From the NCBI RefSeq assembly GCF_965363235.1, contig NC_134849.1, forward strand, positions 20,238,863-20,302,862: a stretch of 64,000 bases of DNA, read 5' to 3'. The notes under the pieces are model-generated. The model had not been told where the DNA came from, searched no databases, and saw only the letters and a program-made list of their open reading frames with translations. This document shows, piece after piece, positions 10,751 to 23,780 of the stretch (positions within the stretch are counted from its first letter, which is position 1; every line of letters begins with the position of its first letter). This DNA is from Mytilus galloprovincialis (taxonomy: Eukaryota; Mollusca; Bivalvia; Mytilida; Mytilidae). Position numbers and translations under genes: made by a program.

Positions 10751-13225
10751 ATGAACGTTCTAAGGATATTCTACTTAGTGTTGTTTTTCCTCATCAATAA
10801 AAGTCTATCTTCAAAGTGTACAACAACTAGAACCGGAAATGATGTTTTTACTGATTGTCAAGGAAGGGGTTTCCGGTATGTGCATAGAAATGTTCCAAAC
10901 GATACGACATGTTTAGACTTGTCTGACAATGAGTTATCCGTTATATCTAACTTTGCGTTTTCCAGACTTAAATATGTTTCTAGTTTGAAGTTATAATCGG
11001 CTCAGATATCAGTTATCGAGTCAAAAGCGTTTTCTGGATTAGTTAAACTGACTTCTTTGGACCTGCGCAATAACACTCTTGATATCCATTCTTTACTGGA
11101 AAATGTTTTTAATTCATTACCTTTTTTGAGAATTTTAGATTTATCACTGAATAACTTCCAACAATACCCTAAGAAAGATTTAGAAAACTTATCAGACTTA
11201 GAGAGATTATCAATCAATGGAATAAACGAACAAACTTTTGGAAACGGATTTCGTTCTCTAAGTAAATTAACATATCTGAATTTTAATCCTTGTTCGATAA
11301 CTAGAATAGACAATTTGATGTTTTTAAGAACATACAATTGAAGGAACTAATTTTGAATTGTAAGATAAGGTACGTGGAACCAGGCGCTCTCAACCCATTT
11401 CAGTCAATAGAAAGACTCGATATTTCAAGGAACTTTAATAATGTGCGGATATCGTACCTGCTGCAATTACTTAACGGTCTTATGGACAGAAATGTAACAT
11501 CAATAGACTTTAGCAACCATTTCAGAACTATCCCAACCGCTGACGTACTATTGGCGTCACAGTTTGCAATGATTGGTGCAGTCTGCGTAAAAGAAGTCGA
11601 TTTGACTCGTAACCAAATACTATCTATACAGTCAGGGGGAATAAATCTAATGAAACATAAAAATTGCTTAGAAAAACTTATTCTCAAAGATAATAGTATA
11701 TGGGGTGACCGTAGCCTTGCCATAGAAATGGTTAAACTGGTTAACCTTCGTTGGTTAGATATATCAAATCAGGCAACGTTACACGTCAAAAACAAAACTA
11801 ACAAAAACAAAACCGATGTGCGTCGTCTAGATAAGACAGATACAAACTATTTCTCTGACAGATTAACGTTTGTATTCCAACTCCCACATAATCTGCAATA
11901 TATCGATGCATCATATTTTGGCGGGAGTGATGGTCTTATTAATATAAATTTCACAAATGCTGGTAAATTAGATTTTTTAAATCTAGCTGGTAATAAATTC
12001 GTAGATTGTCTTGGACATTTCCATGGACTGTCACATTTACAAACACTGGACATATCGGATTTTAATTGTAGTGATCTTGATCTAAAGATGATTAGTTTTA
12101 TGCCATACCTCAAAACACTAATTAGCAGAAGAACACATTTAAATGTCGGATTACAAAATGATGTAAAAGGTGAATTTCTAAAACAATTATTTGGGCTAAA
12201 ACTGATTGATTTCTCAGAAAACGAATTTGTTACGTTTAATAAACACATGTTTGTATCACAATATCGTTCCCTCATTTCACTGGATTTATCAAAAAACATA
12301 TTTTCAAAATTTCTAATTCCAATCAGCAAATTTTCAACTTTAAAGAAATTAAGTCTCGTTCAAAATCGAATTGCTTTTCTGCAGAAATCTGATATGAATC
12401 AACTGGAGAACTACCAACGTGATAAACATATCAACTTTGAGCTTCTTTTGAATGACAATAATTTCGTTTGCAATTGTGATTCGATCGATTTTGTGAGATG
12501 GCTCCAGGAAACAAAAGTTACAATATAGATAACAACCGCAATTATTCGTGTGTGTATATTGATAACAGCAAAAAAACAGCAGTTTATGCATACACGCATC
12601 TTGACTTCATTGAGAGTAAATGCCTCAGTAAGATATGGCTTACAATTTCAATAATTGTTGTGGTGGTTTTTCTTCTTCTTTGCACAGCAAGTTCCTTAGC
12701 CTAAAAATATAGAATAACTCTACATTTTTGGTACCTTCATATCCGCCGAAAGTATCGCCATTACACAGCACTGGGAGGAGATTCTAAAGAGTACAAGTAT
12801 AATGCATTCGTTGCTTATTGTAATGAAGATGAAGAATGGGTTTGTGGGTCTCTCGTTAATTATTTGGAAAAGACAAATGGTTACACGATAGAGATTTTGC
12901 AGCTGGGAGGCTCATTATGGATAATATCATAGACGCCATTTTCGAAAGCAAAAAAGTGGTCCTTGTTATCAGTGAAGAATTCCTAAAAAGTTCATGGTGC
13001 GAGTTCGAACTTGATATGGCGAGAATGAAAATGTTTCAAGACAACAGAGATATGTTGGTCGTTGTCTTGTTGAACAAACTTTCTCCTTCACAAATGCCAA
13101 TTTCCTTACAGAGAATTTGGAACAAAGTGACATGCCTAGAAGTTGATGAAATAATCTGTACAAATCAAAATGGCAGTTTTGAACATTTATTCTGGAAAAG
13201 ATTATATGAGGCAGTCGTGATGTAA
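10751..13225 (+). pseudogene. Toll-like receptor pseudogene (LRR-TM-TIR)
   Basis: The parts follow a Toll-like receptor in order: signal peptide (MNVLRIFYLVLFFLINKSL), an N-terminal Cys region, LRRs such as LDLSDNELSVI and LRILDLSLNNF, a C-terminal LRR cap (NNFVCNCDSIDFVRWLQ), a membrane helix (IWLTISIIVVVVFLLL) and an intracellular TIR domain with YNAFVAYC, DRDFAAGR (box 2 region), SSWCEFELDMA and a final FW. Intact receptors of this kind sense microbial or danger ligands and signal through MyD88. Here the frame is broken by a TAA at 10994-10996, a one-base loss near 11339, a shift near 12515-12525, a TAA at 12702-12704 just after the membrane helix, and a shift near 12880. Total length of about 2.5 kb in one exon is normal for molluscan TLRs. 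It is a recently dead paralogue or a null allele; domain identity is certain, ligand unknown. Confidence 0.93.
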
Positions 13226-15520
13226 ATTGAAATTTAGAAGTTGATCAATAATACTTATCACACACAAAAACAAGAATATTAGACAGGTGCCCTTTTCGCA
13301 CTATTATTTTCTATTTTCAGTGGACCTAGAAATTGGGGTCAAAACTCTAATCACATTGAAAAAATGTTGATGAAGATGTATCGTGATCTCGATGTTATTT
13401 ATTCTTTATTAAATTTATTTGTAAATATATATGCAATATATAATATGCTTTATTTAAAAACATTGCGTTACACTCCAATATGAAACAAGAGGTGAATCCT
13501 ACAAAAACAATAACATTCAACTATATAAAGAAATAAAACAATGGAATATTCTATCAATTATAAAGTAACCAGTTTACAAAGAGAAGATATAGGAGTGACA
13601 CACGGCGTTCTGATCCTTAACATCATTTGAACGTTTCATTTCCGGAATACACTTAAAATAGCAATCGGCAATCCTCGGGTGACTCCGCTGAGGTACGAAA
13701 TCGGCCGAGTTGTGACTAATGTGACAACTTTATAAAACAAGTGAGGAAACAGATGACGTTACGCACGGTATTGCGTCAATACCGTGTAATCCACCAGGCC
13801 ATACTAATAAACAGCTTTTCTATAAAATCATAACTGTTAAGTTATATAAAACTTGTATCCATAGACTAGACAGGTAAATACTATTCCGAAAAATGTAGAA
13901 ATTGTTTTATCATATTTTACTATAGTCTAAAATAAGGACAACATATTGACAAAACGTCAAAAATATGCGTGTCAGACGTAACAGACTATACACATAAGAA
14001 CTTTAGCAGGGGTGTTTGTGTTCTTCAAAATTTGTGTTATATCCACGAAAATTCGAATGAATGATATGCTTTATATATAAAGTATTACAATATTACTGAA
14101 CATGCGTTCCTGTAACGACAAACGCTATTTTTTGGCAAAAATAAAAAAGTGTTCATTATGGTCAGATTTTGGAAAATGTTAAGATATCAAAATTTATAGG
14201 TTTTAAGATATAAGATTACATGATATTTCGTTTGTGTAAATTAGACCAACAAAAGTGCTTAAATAGACCATATCAAAATCGAATTTTTGCAGCACTCACA
14301 CTACATATAAAAATGCAACGACTTCTGGCAATTGTCTTGCAAGATGTCCAATGTCGGATTTCGCCGCTTTTTACAAATAAATTGTCATTTGTGACGTTAT
14401 TTTTTGAAAATTTAGATTAGTTGCATGTAAATTGTGCTTTTCTGTAATTGTGCTTTAACTTTACAAAACAGCTACATACTTTTTGATAATTTGCGTAGTC
14501 AAAACGACTCCGTTTTCAATGAAATGAAATGTCTTGCAAGTTTGTCCACTGAACGATTTTCATACGTTTTCAACGTTGTCGATTCGGGGTACGCTATTTA
14601 TGGTGGATCATCTGTATCTATATTTTCTCAGATAGAATTTTTTTGATAGTCAGATAATAAACAATAAGACCACAAAGTATAAAAAAAATCCGATGACTGG
14701 GTTTGTTCGTTTAGATGAGGTTCTTAAGTTGTGGAAAGGTTTTGTATACCGAGAGGATAAAAAGTCATCTTTTTCAATTTTGGGAAGCGTAAAACTGCGA
14801 TTTTTTTTTTATTTCTCTGCAATAAGTTTTATACGTACAGAACTTGAAAGGGAAATTAAAATTGGTCCTGAAGCGTAGCTATATACCTCAGTCTCCATAT
14901 CATACAAAGCTTGTAAACATATGAGATGAATTATAATTAACCTATTTTTCGGACAATCTTTCCATTTCTTTATCTAATTGTACCGCTATTAAAGAAAGTA
15001 AAATGAATTTTATAAGCAAGACCTGTTTAACTTGTAATTCCCGACAAACTTTGTATAAGTTAAAGCAAAATATATCTCTTTTCTTTTCGGATCTAATTTG
15101 GAAACATTGCAGTTTTTTTTCGTTTTATGTCAATTGGTCTCTAGTAGAGAGTTGTCTCATTGGTACTCATCATACCATGTATATATCTTCTCATTTCATA
15201 AAGACTTATGCATTACGCAAATACGATATATTTTGTTGTTTGTTGCTTACGTTACTTCTAGTGGGAAATACTGCATGCATATTCAGTACAACTAAACATT
15301 AAGAAGTATCCATATTGCTGTGCAATACAAAAATTGCAAGCGAAATTAAAAGACTTATCCCAAGTAATAATTAATCGCCGTAAAACGTAAAAATTGGACG
15401 TTACCGTTTGAGACGCAATATCGTGCTTAACGTCATCTATACATAACTTGATACAACATAAGAAATAAAAAGTAAATTTCATTTGTTTTCAAGAATATGG
15501 TGCATTTCGTGTATAAAATC
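13226..15520. other. No gene seen downstream of the receptor pseudogene
   Basis: AT-rich DNA. A short piece at 15130-15185 (agagttgtctcattgg) belongs to the interspersed family also present at 2050. Several open frames of 60-100 codons (14220-15302) lack recognisable motifs and overlap in different frames, so I leave them uncalled. Confidence 0.4.
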
Positions 15521-15529
15521 AATGACATC

Positions 15530-15905
15530 TATACTATTAAACGAGAAGACCTCATTTTGTGTGTCGCTTCTCTTCTTTCCACAATAAAATAATCAACACA
15601 CCTCTGTGTCCTATAGGTACAGTTCATAGTCGCATTTGTCATCCATTCATATGATTATTCAGATTGAGTTATTTTGGGAGAAAAACGAGAAAAAGGCATC
15701 CGGATATTGTCCCGTCATTGGACGAAATTTTAAGTCAGATTATACTTCCGGTTTGCGTTTTTCTGTATACTTTGAACATACATATACAAAGAATAAAGTG
15801 TATTTTCAAAATTCTATCTGCTACGTTTCAAGTTTACTATCCACGGCGGTCACAGAGTTTATTAAATAGAGAGGGTCTGTATATTATATCAATGACCACC
15901 ATGGA
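15530..15905. repeat. Possible interspersed repeat
   Basis: The words ctctgtgtcctataggtaca and tcattcatatgattattcag, followed by aaaaggcatccgg, resemble a repeat I recall in mussel sequences. No second copy lies in this window, so the call rests on memory and is weak. A 115-codon plus frame across it shows no domain. Confidence 0.3.
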
Positions 15906-15961
15906 TCGATTAGTAAACTTAGAATTGAAAGTAAATACACTATATTTATATATACTTAATG

Positions 15962-16120
15962 AATTACTTTCAAAAACAGGAAACAACAAATACAATAAAA
16001 ACATTTATTAGGCTAATGAAATGAATTCACACAACACAATAGTTCAATACTATTCAATAAACAAATTTAAGAATGACCAATATAGAAATTCAAAAATTGT
16101 TAATACATAAGAATTAACCC
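15962..16120. repeat. Split direct repeat B2 of the Ngaro-like element
   Basis: This 159-bp block starts aattactttcaaaaaca and ends gaattaaccc. It is nearly identical to B1 at 16507-16665. It forms the outer end of the element on the low-coordinate side. Confidence 0.9.
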
Positions 16121-16185
16121 TAAACCAGTAGAGAAAATTTTGAAATACCCAAAAGTAAAAATGGGCACGGGTGGGCGGGTTAAAA

Positions 16186-16509
16186 AATGTTCTCAAAACT
16201 ACCAAAATGTGTTGATCGACGCTTCAACTCAAATTTCAAAAATAATATATAATAAGAACTAAGTGTTTACCGTGTGAAAGCAAATCTTTGAGTGATGTAA
16301 AAAGGTATGTAATTTAACAGGTAAACGAAAGTGAGTATAATTCAACTAACAAACCAATAAAAAAAAGTTATAACAAATTCAGTATGGCGAAAAGAATATA
16401 GCATTTAAATAAATAAATTCCTTAGGAACAGAAAAATAATAACTCTAGCAAAAATATAAATTTCTTTCTCAGTAATTAATCATTTTTATCGAAATAAAAA
16501 TTTCCAAAT
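16186..16509. repeat. Split direct repeat A2 of the Ngaro-like element
   Basis: The block runs from aatgttctcaaaactacc to the atttttatcgaaataaaa region. It matches A1 at 23761-24082 with only a few differences. It abuts B1 directly, giving the B1-A2 junction expected of split direct repeats. Confidence 0.9.
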
Positions 16510-16665
16510 TACTTTCAAAAACATGAAACAACAAATACAATTAAAACATTTATTAGGCTAATGAAATGAATTCACACAACACAATAGTTCAATACTATTC
16601 AATAAACAAATTTAAGAATGACCAATATAGAAATTCAAAAATTGTTAATACATAAGAATTAACCC
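16507..16665. repeat. Split direct repeat B1 of the Ngaro-like element
   Basis: This is the second copy of the 159-bp B repeat, lying between A2 and the body of the element. A few bases overlap with the end of A2. Confidence 0.9.
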
Positions 16666-16980
16666 GCCATACCGAAGGTCAGCCAAAAAAAAAAAACAGT
16701 TAGTGTTTAAAGAAAATTGAACCAAGAGTACACTCTTAATTTTGATATAGTCAGAATCTGCTAACAAATAAGCCTCCCTAGCGCCCAAAAAAGGACCAAG
16801 TTAGAGATAAGCTAAAGTCAGCCTTCTGAAGAATTAAATGAGAGAAATCTGCTACAAAAACTCTCCCCCTCAAAAGAGGTCAGAAATAAATGAAGCCTTT
16901 CTCGTAAAGAGTGTTCCCTCAATTCAAATGAGCCAAAGTATTGGCTATAAAATGAACAAATTTTTGAATTCCAGCATGAT

Positions 16981-17356
16981 TCAAATGCAACAGGTCAGTT
17001 TGTGAAATAAAGGGAATATAGGTCTATGAAATCTGTCATAGAAAGACTTACAAACTGGCATATAATTAACCTTCGCACATCCTGTTTGAGAAAAATCAAA
17101 AAGTTGTGAATTAAAATCCTGAACTAAGCGGTCAGACATCCTAAAATCTACTGGTCTAGGTAAAATTGAAGATAAAATAATTCTACAGGAGGCGTTTACA
17201 CACCTAATTTCCTGAATAATTAAATCAATATTAAACCTATATTGATTACTAGTTATTGCAAAAATATCATTAGTACCAACATGAATTAAAACATTACAAA
17301 ATTCGTTAATATTAAAATAGCCATGTCTTATTTTCCATAGCAAACGTTCACTAGTT
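16981..17356 (-). pseudogene. SGNH-hydrolase-like part of the Ngaro-like fossil (distal piece)
   Basis: The minus-strand frame contains LIHVGTNDI, the block V signature of SGNH/GDSL hydrolases, and IILSSILPRPVD. Ngaro elements are known to carry such a third open region. The upstream part with the block I serine lies on the far side of the inserted LINE (about 20928-21030). It is treated as part of the broken element. Confidence 0.75.
17342..17356. repeat. Target-site duplication of the nested LINE, left copy
   Basis: The 15-bp word aaacgttcactagtt here recurs at 20913-20927, directly after the A-rich tail of the LINE. It is the host sequence duplicated on insertion into the Ngaro-like element. 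Confidence 0.9.
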
Positions 17357-20300
17357 GTATATGGACCCAATGAGGACAAACCAGTTTTTTATGAAATACT
17401 CCAAAGAGATATTGAAAATTTTGGTAATACTTCAGTAATAGTGGGGGGTGATTGGAATTTACCACAAAATTATGATATGGATACTAAACTATTTGCATAA
17501 AAATAATCCTAAAGCTCAAAAAAAGGTTAATGAAATGATGTCAGAAATAGATCTGGTTGATGTTTATAGGGAATTATACCCAGAAAAAAAGAGGTTTTCC
17601 TGGAGAGGACCTAACAAGAAGCAGGCAAGACTGGACTACTTCCTTGTCTCATTTGATTTTCAACCACTGATAACCTCGAGTGATATTGGTGTTGCATATA
17701 GGTCTGATCACTCACCCATATCTCTGTCCATTCAATTTAATACAAATGAAAAAGGCAAAGGGACGTGGAAATTTAACAATGCTTTATTATACGACAAAGA
17801 ATTTATTACTAATACTAAAACTTGTATTGCTGATTGTATTGATCAATATAAAATAGTTGATTCTGAAAATAGGGAAGAAATAGAATTTTCCATTTCCGAC
17901 CAACTGTTTTGGGAAACTTTAAAACTGATGATACGAGGAAAAACAATGATAAAAGGGAAGAAATTACACGTATTGAACTTCAGTTAAGGTCGCTCAGAGA
18001 ATCTAGAATAAAAGGGGCAATAATGAGATCAAAAGCTAAATGGCAAATTGAAGGGGAGAGAAGTACAAAATATTTCTGTAATCTAGAGAAAAGAAATTAT
18101 ATTGACAAAGTAATACAAAAATTAACTTTAGATAATGGTGAATTTATCACTGATCAAGCAAAAATTCGTGCGGAACAAAAGTTATATTATGAGAATCTAT
18201 ATTCATCTAAGAAAACACTTATAAATAATACACACCGAGCTAATTTCTTTTCTCTTGAAAACCCATTTATCAAAATTCTCTCTGATGAACAAAATATTAA
18301 TTTAGAGGGGGAACTAAAAAGCTCAGAAATTCATAATGCAATAAAAAATATGAAAAATGGAAAATCTCCTGGTCTGGATGGTTTTACAACTGAGTTTTAT
18401 ATTTTTTTTTGGCGCGACATTAATCCTTTCCTACTGCGTTCTTTCAAAGAAGCATTTCAAGAAGGTAAATTATCAATTTCACAAACACAAGGTGTTATCA
18501 CCTGTCCACCCAAAGATGGTAAACCAAAACATTTTCTAAAAAATTGGCGACCTATTTCATTACTTAATGTAGACTATAAAATAGTATCAACATGTATTGC
18601 AAATAGAATTAAAAAAGTCCTTGATCACCTGATTAGTGAAACTCAAACTGGCTTTATGAAAGGCAGATATATTGGTGAGTGTACAAGACTTATATATGAC
18701 CTCTTGAAAAAAGTAGATGACGAAGATATTCCTGGCTTGCTTGTCTTGTTGGACTTTGAAAAAGCCTTCGACTCTCTTGAGTGGAACTTTATATGTGAAA
18801 CCTTGAAATTTCTAGGTTTTTGGGACACAATAGTGAAATGGTTCACAACCCTTTACTACAATTCAAAAAGCTGCATTCAAAATAATGGCTATCTATCTGA
18901 TTTTTTTGTAATAGAGAGGGGGGTACGACAAGGGGATCCATTGTCTCCCTATCTTTTTATTTTATGTTTGGAACTGCTTAGTGCATCAATAAAATATGAC
19001 AACAACATTAATGGTATAAAGATTAAAAATTCTGAATTTTTACTCAGTCAGTATGCTGATGATTCGACTTTGATCCTGGATGATAGTGAAGAATCTCTCA
19101 ACAGTGCTCTAAATAAGATAGACTTGTTTTACTCATGCTCTGGTTTGAAGGCTAATTTTGAAAAAACCCAAGTTATATGGATTGGGGCAAAAAGGGGCTG
19201 TGGTGAGGAGCTAAACACAAATAAAACAATAATATGGAACCATTCAGGAAATTTCAAACTCCTAGGCATTCAATATTGTTTGTCAAAAGCTGATATATGT
19301 GTTGATAATTATTTAGAAAAAATTCAAAAAGTAAAAAATCTTTTAAGTGACTGGTCATTCAGAAATATTACTATATATGGGAAAATTGTAGTTGTGAAAA
19401 CTCTCGCCCTACCAATTCTAATTCAATGTTTTACTGTTTTACCAGATCCATCCCCAGATATATTAAAGCAGATACAATCTATGCTATACAGATTTGTGTG
19501 GGATGGTAAAGGGGACAAAATTAAAAGATATATACTTACCTCAAATTACGAGGATGGTGGTGTAAAAATGCCACATATTGAATCATTTATAAAATCACTT
19601 AAGTTATCCTGGGTTAAAAAAGTTTTAGACCCCACAAATTATTCCTCATGGAAGGTTCTATTGGCAGATCACCTTGAAATGAATGGTGGTGAAAATATGT
19701 GGCATTTATCAAAATCAGCACTCAATGAAATTAAAAAAGAATTTAACCCTTTTTGGCAAAATGTAATTTCATCATGGGCCTCATTGTGTGAGCCTCTGAC
19801 CACAGCCCCAAGTGATATCTTTTCTCAACCATTGTTTTTAAATGAAAATATTATGATTGATGGAAAAACAGCTTTTTATAAAAATTGGATACAGAATAAT
19901 GTATTTTTCATAAATGATCTCATTAAGGAAAATGGAGAATTTTACAATTATGATGAATTTATTAGAAATTATAATATAAAAACAACTTTCTTAGATTTCT
20001 ATGGACTAATCTTGGCACTACCAAAGGAATGGAAGAATGTCATTCATTCTCAAGTATTTATCAAACTAAATACTGTCAGTCACAAAATTGTTACCGCCAT
20101 TAAAACAGATGATAAAGTATCAAAACATTTGTATAAATTTTTTCTAGATAAAATAAAGGAAACCCCATCACTCATACAAGAGAAATGGAAAATGAAATTG
20201 GGAATAGATATTGTGGCCGAAGAATGGAATTATTTTTTAGTCTTCCTTTAATTATAACTGAAGATCCCACATTAAGGGCATTTCAATACAGATTACTCCA

Positions 20301-20912
20301 TAGAATTCTAGGAACAAATACTTTACTTATGAAGTGTAAATATAGTGAAACAGAACTGTGCACTTTTTGTACCGAAACTAAAGAAACATACATACACCTC
20401 TTTTTTTAATGTAGTTATGTTCGAACATTTTGGCTTAATTTTTTTCAAAAGTTAGAAGATGTATGTAATGTAAGCTTTCTCCCAACCTTATCAAGTATAA
20501 TCTTGGGTGTTAAACATCATCTATTTAAAGATATTCTTAATACATGTATTCTGATATTGAAGAGATATGTTTATTTATGTAGAGTTAGATTTACAGTCCC
20601 ATCTGTTGCTGAAGCAATTGAATGGCTAAACTATTATTATAGGGTTGACATGGTCTCTATGAACTTGTGCTCTACCAGTAAAGCAATAAGATTAAAAGAA
20701 AAATGGTCAAGCATTGATAATATTATTAAGAAATAGAGCTCAATGCAGATGTACTCTGTATTCTGTTACTGACTTTGTATTTTATATTTTGTAACAAGTA
20801 TGGTTAACTATATGTTTAGGATTTATAGCAGAATAATTTGTTTGTGCATCTTTATTTGTAGATGAGATTTGAAAATGATATGAAAATAATAAAAATATAT
20901 ATTACAAAAAAA
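17357..20912 (+). mobile_element. 5'-truncated LINE (L1/Tx1-like) nested in the Ngaro-like element
   Basis: The insert begins inside the apurinic endonuclease domain (VYGPNEDKP, then VIVGGDWN near 17440, later LDYFLVS and SDHSPISL). It continues through a reverse transcriptase with LLDFEKAFDSLEW (motif A), RGVRQGDPLSPYLF (motif B) and QYADDSTL (motif C, catalytic YADD). It ends with a C-terminal region that includes CTFC and an A-rich tail. The main RT frame spans 17909-20251. Breaks: frame changes near 17480, near 17900-17980 and near 20230, and a TAA at 20407-20409 in the zinc-knuckle region. ORF1 and the N-terminal endonuclease are missing, as expected of 5' truncation during target-primed reverse transcription. 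The clade call is by motif similarity only. Confidence 0.93.
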
Positions 20913-20927
20913 AAACGTTCACTAGTT
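20913..20927. repeat. Target-site duplication of the nested LINE, right copy
   Basis: Exact repeat of aaacgttcactagtt at 17342-17356. The minus-strand hydrolase-like frame resumes here, which confirms that the LINE landed inside that region. Confidence 0.9.
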
Positions 20928-21058
20928 ATGCCACCAAACGCTTGTATCTCTGTATTCTTTAAATCAGGAAAGTATTTAAAAAAACGAATCACTCAAAATC
21001 AAAGTGCTTCTGCACCAAGCTTTGCCTCCTAAAACGAGAATAAAGTATTAGAAAACAA

Positions 21059-22028
21059 TTAACAATAAGACATCATTTTATTTGCTACAATTAGCTTTTC
21101 ATTCAAACCATAACGCAGATAAAGTTTATATACAGAACTTTTCCAGTCACCTTGAAGTTGAATTAAATCAGATGGTACACCACATTTGAAAGCCAACGTG
21201 GCACCACCCCTTCTAAAACTATGAGTTGAAAATTTACCTGCATCCAAGCCAATACTTGTAATGCATTTTTTCAAAAAGGCATTGAACATATTGTAAGTAA
21301 CTGGTTTTAAAACACCATTTTTTTTAACAACAAAAGCTGAGGCTGAGTCTGGAACAATAAATTTATCGCACATGGAAACATAGGCCGTAAAAGGACAAAG
21401 AGGAGAAGAAGTATTACTAATAAGAGGAATTTGCAAACTCCTTTCACCAAATTGTATAGTTTTGGACCAATTAAAATTTACAAGCAATATATTGTGTTTT
21501 ACAAAAATATCCTTTTTTTTTTAGACATTTCAACGGATCATCTGCGGTGCCTACCAAATTAGACTTCCGGCACATAAGAAAAAACCCAAACAAAAATAAA
21601 CACCAAAAAGTATGATGATTACTCTCCTCAAAATTTAAAATACTTTTAAACTGCAATAAAATATTCGGAGAAATGGGAAAGGCTGATTTAACTTCATGCG
21701 GATTTACTCTTTTTAAACCTTTAAAAAATAATTTAAAATAGAAAGAATTTAAATGCGGAAAATCTAAATCCAAATACAAATGAAGACATTTAACACCATT
21801 TACATAATTTCTAATCGAGTCAGTGCTATTAAATGACCGACTTAAAAACTGACAGTATAAACATATATTCTCTATTGAACAAGGTAAAGGCACTAATTCA
21901 TAAAAACTACAAAACAGAAAAAATGTTTTCCATTGTGTTTTCAAATTTTTTCTAGTACCAACTGCATAAGCACTATTTATTGAACATCTTGCTTCTCCTT
22001 TCAACCTGACTAAATCACCAATCACCAC
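21059..22028 (-). pseudogene. Tyrosine recombinase region of the Ngaro-like fossil
   Basis: The C-terminal part shows HSFRRGGAT (the H-x-x-R block of tyrosine recombinases), then LQGDWKS and a Tyr-containing end (YLRYGL). The N-terminal part carries an SAM-like core-binding region. Such enzymes insert the circular DNA of DIRS-order elements without target duplication. It is part of the broken element. Confidence 0.88.
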
Positions 22029-23780
22029 TCATGTTGAAACCTAAAAAGAAAATCGTTTATTTCAATTTCCTGAAAAAACTGTTTGTCGACAAGATTAAAA
22101 AATTCCGACTGATAAAAGGGAGACAAATCCCACCTAGATAACAAATCGGAAACTCTGTTATCTTTTCCATTCAAGTGAATCGCTTTAATTTCACACTCAT
22201 TTATAGCACAAATAAATGCAATTTCTCTTAAACAAGCTTGTAAAAACCTACTTCTCGAACATCCATGGTTTATGACTTGCACAGAAACGGCATTATCACA
22301 ATAAATGCAAATTTTCTTTCCCTTTCGAACCCACACTTTAAAACAAACGATCACCGTCAACACTTCCAAAGAATTAATATGCAAATTTTGTTTTATAATA
22401 AAACTTGGAAAAGCACAGTGGAAATACTGTGAAGATGAAATACCACCGCATCCGGACAAACATGCGTCACATGAGAAAAACTGATCTGGTTCTGTCCATT
22501 CTTCCAGACTTAAAATGGAAATACCATTAAAAATCAGTAAGAATTCTGACCGCCAGAAAATGTCCTTTTTGAATTCCTCCGATAATTCTAAACACTGATC
22601 ATCAGAAACAAATTCTCTCAAAAAATTTACAATTCTAGAAATGAATATTCTACCTGGTTTGACACAACTGGCTATGAAATTTAACTTTCCAATCAACGAT
22701 TGTACTTCTTTTCTGAACACCTTACTTTTAAACAACCAAGCATTAACCAAAGCCAAAATTTCAGTAAGCCTAGCAGGAGTAACTTCTAACGTCATTTTCT
22801 CCGTATCAAACCAGACACCTAGAAATGACATCCTGGAACATTGGGGGGGGGGGGGGGGGGGGGGGCAGGCTTTTTCAAGCGATTCCTCTAAACCACAATT
22901 GTCTAGCACCTGTTTTAAAATCTGAAATGAATTATCAGCTGTGTCTGGAGAGTCAGCGCCAGCAAAATCATCCAAATAATTAATGACTTCGACACCAAAC
23001 TTTTTAACAATATAAGACACTGCATTTGTGATTCTTTGACAAATATAAGCCGACGATTTCAAACCCATGGGCAATACTCTGTCCACAAAAATATGATTGC
23101 GCCAAGAAAAACCTACTAAATTGTAATCCTTGGGATCTAGCGGAAACTGTCTGTAAGCCCGGCGCAAATCGCGCTTAAAAATGTGACACTGTGGACCTTT
23201 CTTCTTGATAATCTCTACAAGTTTATCCACATTTGGATAATGTAAATCAACCTTATTTCCCAAATACTCATTTTTGTCAATGCAATCATTAACAGAATTA
23301 CCTTTGGGAAAACTAAGATCCATTATAACCCTTCTTTCCTCCGAATCAGCTTTTGGAACCGAATGGAGATAAAATAAAACCATCTCTAAAGGGATTACTT
23401 TTGAAAGGACCAAGAATAGCACCATACGAAGCTTCCTTCTTTATATATTTATCAATATCTTTAGAAAATTGTCGTGCACCAGCATGATTACGCACTTTCT
23501 TACAAGAAGGATTAATTCTATCAGCAAAATTAATACCTATTGGCCAACCAAACTCTAAAAATTCACAGACATCTTTGTCAAAACAACAAACTAATTGTTG
23601 TCTCCAAAAAGAAACATTTAACCTAGTGTATATAGGGATTCTCAAACTTTCATAATTATAACCCCTATAAGTCAATAAATCATTATGCAAATGTATCAAA
23701 TTTCCGACACTGCATTTATTGGATTCTATTGAATCAAAACATAAGTAGCAATGAATAAATAATGTTCTCAAAACTACCAA
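22022..23780 (-). pseudogene. Reverse transcriptase/RNase H region of the Ngaro-like fossil
   Basis: Recognisable blocks include RRVIMDLSFPKG, DLRRAYRQFPLDP, FVDRVLPMGLKSS, VINYLDDFAG (the YLDD catalytic box) and an RNase H-like part with FFSCDACLSG and IYCDNAVSV. The upstream stretch (YRGYNYESLRIP, FGWPIGI, HAGARQF) is the linker typically seen before DIRS-type reverse transcriptases. It is part of the broken element. Confidence 0.88.
22843..22865. repeat. Homopolymer G tract
   Basis: An uninterrupted G run of about 22 bases, probably length-polymorphic and error-prone in assembly. Comparable G or C runs occur near 30878 and 31128. Confidence 0.8.

Noticed and set aside
13226-15302. Several short plus frames that could be small genes after the receptor pseudogene
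   Set aside because: They overlap each other in different frames, lack domains and splice logic, and are of the length expected by chance in AT-rich DNA.
22641-22925. Plus-strand frame with a Gly run
   Set aside because: It is the reverse of the retroelement's coding strand across a homopolymer G tract.
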